From positions 62,001 to 126,000 of the forward strand of contig CAYOXX010000002.1 of NCBI GenBank assembly GCA_964408025.1: a stretch of DNA of 64,000 nt. The letters are read 5' to 3'. This document shows positions 63,541 through 64,000 of the stretch, one piece after another (positions within the stretch are counted from its first letter, which is position 1; every line of letters starts with the position of its first letter). The notes beneath the pieces were generated by a model, which worked only from the letters and a program-made list of their open reading frames with translations, was not told the origin of the DNA and did no database searches. The translations under genes and the position numbers were made by a program. Source of the DNA: CAYOXX01 sp964408025. Its GTDB lineage: Bacteria > Acidobacteriota > DATKUA01.

Positions 63541-63780
63541 GGTCTGGAGCAGGTGAGTATCCAGATGCTTCCTACTTCCAAATCGGCCAACCTTAAGAGG
63601 TGGTTGAGCCTCACGGCGGGAGTGAGTTCATCAACACGCGGCTAGCGTCAGATGCAGGGAGACAAAAGCCCCGTGTAGGAGCGGGAAACCTGTAAAATCC
63701 GCCTGCAGAGCGGAAAAAACCGGAAGGGGCAATCGGTTGAAACGAGGAGCTAAAACGATCCTGGAGAGCTCGAAATGCCC
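63541..63780 (+). other. Non-coding, probably structured region
   Basis: No convincing gene is present between copy C and the small membrane-protein gene. The stretch is rich in short GC stems joined by purine runs such as GGGAAACC and GGTTGAAACGAGG, which gives the look of a structured RNA or the remnant of one. The family could not be named. The part between the operon end and copy C (63112-63427) also holds nothing secure. Confidence 0.3.
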
Positions 63781-63831
63781 ACTCAAATGATCAATAAATT
63801 AATGGCCTCTGATAAGCCGAATCAGAAGAGC

Positions 63832-64000
63832 CTATACTTCGCCTCTCTTCAGCATGCTCGCACAGCAGCACGATTTGTAGAAGAGGCTCATGATGGCCAA
63901 AATTATGGCGGCCACGATAACAACCCATTGAACCCAGGTTGCAGGCCACCAGAATATGGCCAACACGGCGATAACAGCAGCCAAAATAAACCGGCAGAAG
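63832..64000 (-). CDS. Small membrane protein, C-terminal part (runs out of the window)
   Basis: On the minus strand the frame is open from the right edge to a TAG at 63832-63834, giving about 55 residues. It shows two hydrophobic helices (FILAAVIAVLAIFWWP and WVVIVAAIILAIMSLF) joined by a short Trp-containing turn, then a cytoplasmic-type tail with a Cys cluster and basic residues (YKSCCCASMLKRGEV). The helix pattern is convincing, whereas the opposite strand over the same bases reads as unstructured polar sequence. The N-terminus is outside the window; the function is unknown. Confidence 0.6.
   Translation of the reverse strand, partial: FCRFILAAVIAVLAIFWWPATWVQWVVIVAAIILAIMSLFYKSCCCASMLKRGEV

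Noticed and set aside
63601..63780. Group II intron 5' region
   Set aside because: No reverse transcriptase follows and I could not place the expected 5' boundary motif or domain V; kept only as an unassigned structured stretch.

Overview
The window reads as a chromosomal contig of a Gram-negative, probably uncultivated bacterium, most likely from Acidobacteriota or a close relative. The evidence is the combination of large TonB-dependent receptors with an N-terminal carboxypeptidase-regulatory-like domain, a VWA protein of the type typical of Acidobacteriota, a GWxTD-domain protein with C-terminal TPRs, and many secreted proteins of unknown function. Most genes are GC-rich. A few (24229-25518, the first half of 52635-54482, and several intergenic stretches) are clearly AT-richer and look acquired or fast-evolving. 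A run of 10 N inside a permease gene (17182-17191) shows that this is a draft scaffold.

Layout. 1-4.2 kb: two tandem paralogous TonB-dependent receptors, each with a strong terminator; between them are a near-consensus sigma-54 promoter and a terminated leader or small RNA. 4.4-10.3 kb: secreted VWA protein, GWxTD/TPR protein and M24 peptidase. 10.3-24.2 kb: a carbohydrate uptake and processing locus, with a secreted glycosidase on the minus strand and then a plus-strand operon of solute-binding protein, MalF-like permease fused to a large sensor-like N-terminus, MalG-like permease, two cytoplasmic glycosidase-like proteins and a MalK-like ATPase. 24.2-38.9 kb: AT-rich secreted protein, Nramp-like transporter, FtsH, FmdB-type zinc ribbon, metallo-beta-lactamase-fold protein, M20 hydrolase, an MBOAT/SGNH pair, an Arg/Ser/Gln-rich repeat protein, and an IspH-UbiA fusion. 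39-48 kb: two paralogous secreted proteins, AspRS, a ParA-type ATPase, EF-P, a SUMF1-fold protein, a DUF4412-like protein and glycerate 2-kinase. 48-54.5 kb: beta-propeller glycosidase-like protein, secreted lipase-like protein, and a Kelch plus beta-helix surface protein.

54.9-63.1 kb holds the most coherent accessory system: seven co-directional genes for a class III aminotransferase, hydantoinase/dihydropyrimidinase, PLP decarboxylase, AGCS-family sodium symporter, a 155-residue protein of unknown function, an Asp/Glu/hydantoin racemase and a YgeY-like M20 hydrolase. Together they could import and open cyclic ureides, racemise the substrate, remove the carbamoyl group, decarboxylate the amino acid and transaminate the amine. 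A diverged element of about 100 nt occurs at 52.2, 54.7 and 63.4 kb, so it brackets both the Kelch gene and this operon. The last bases carry the C-terminus of a small membrane protein on the minus strand. No tRNA, rRNA, CRISPR array or intact transposase was seen.
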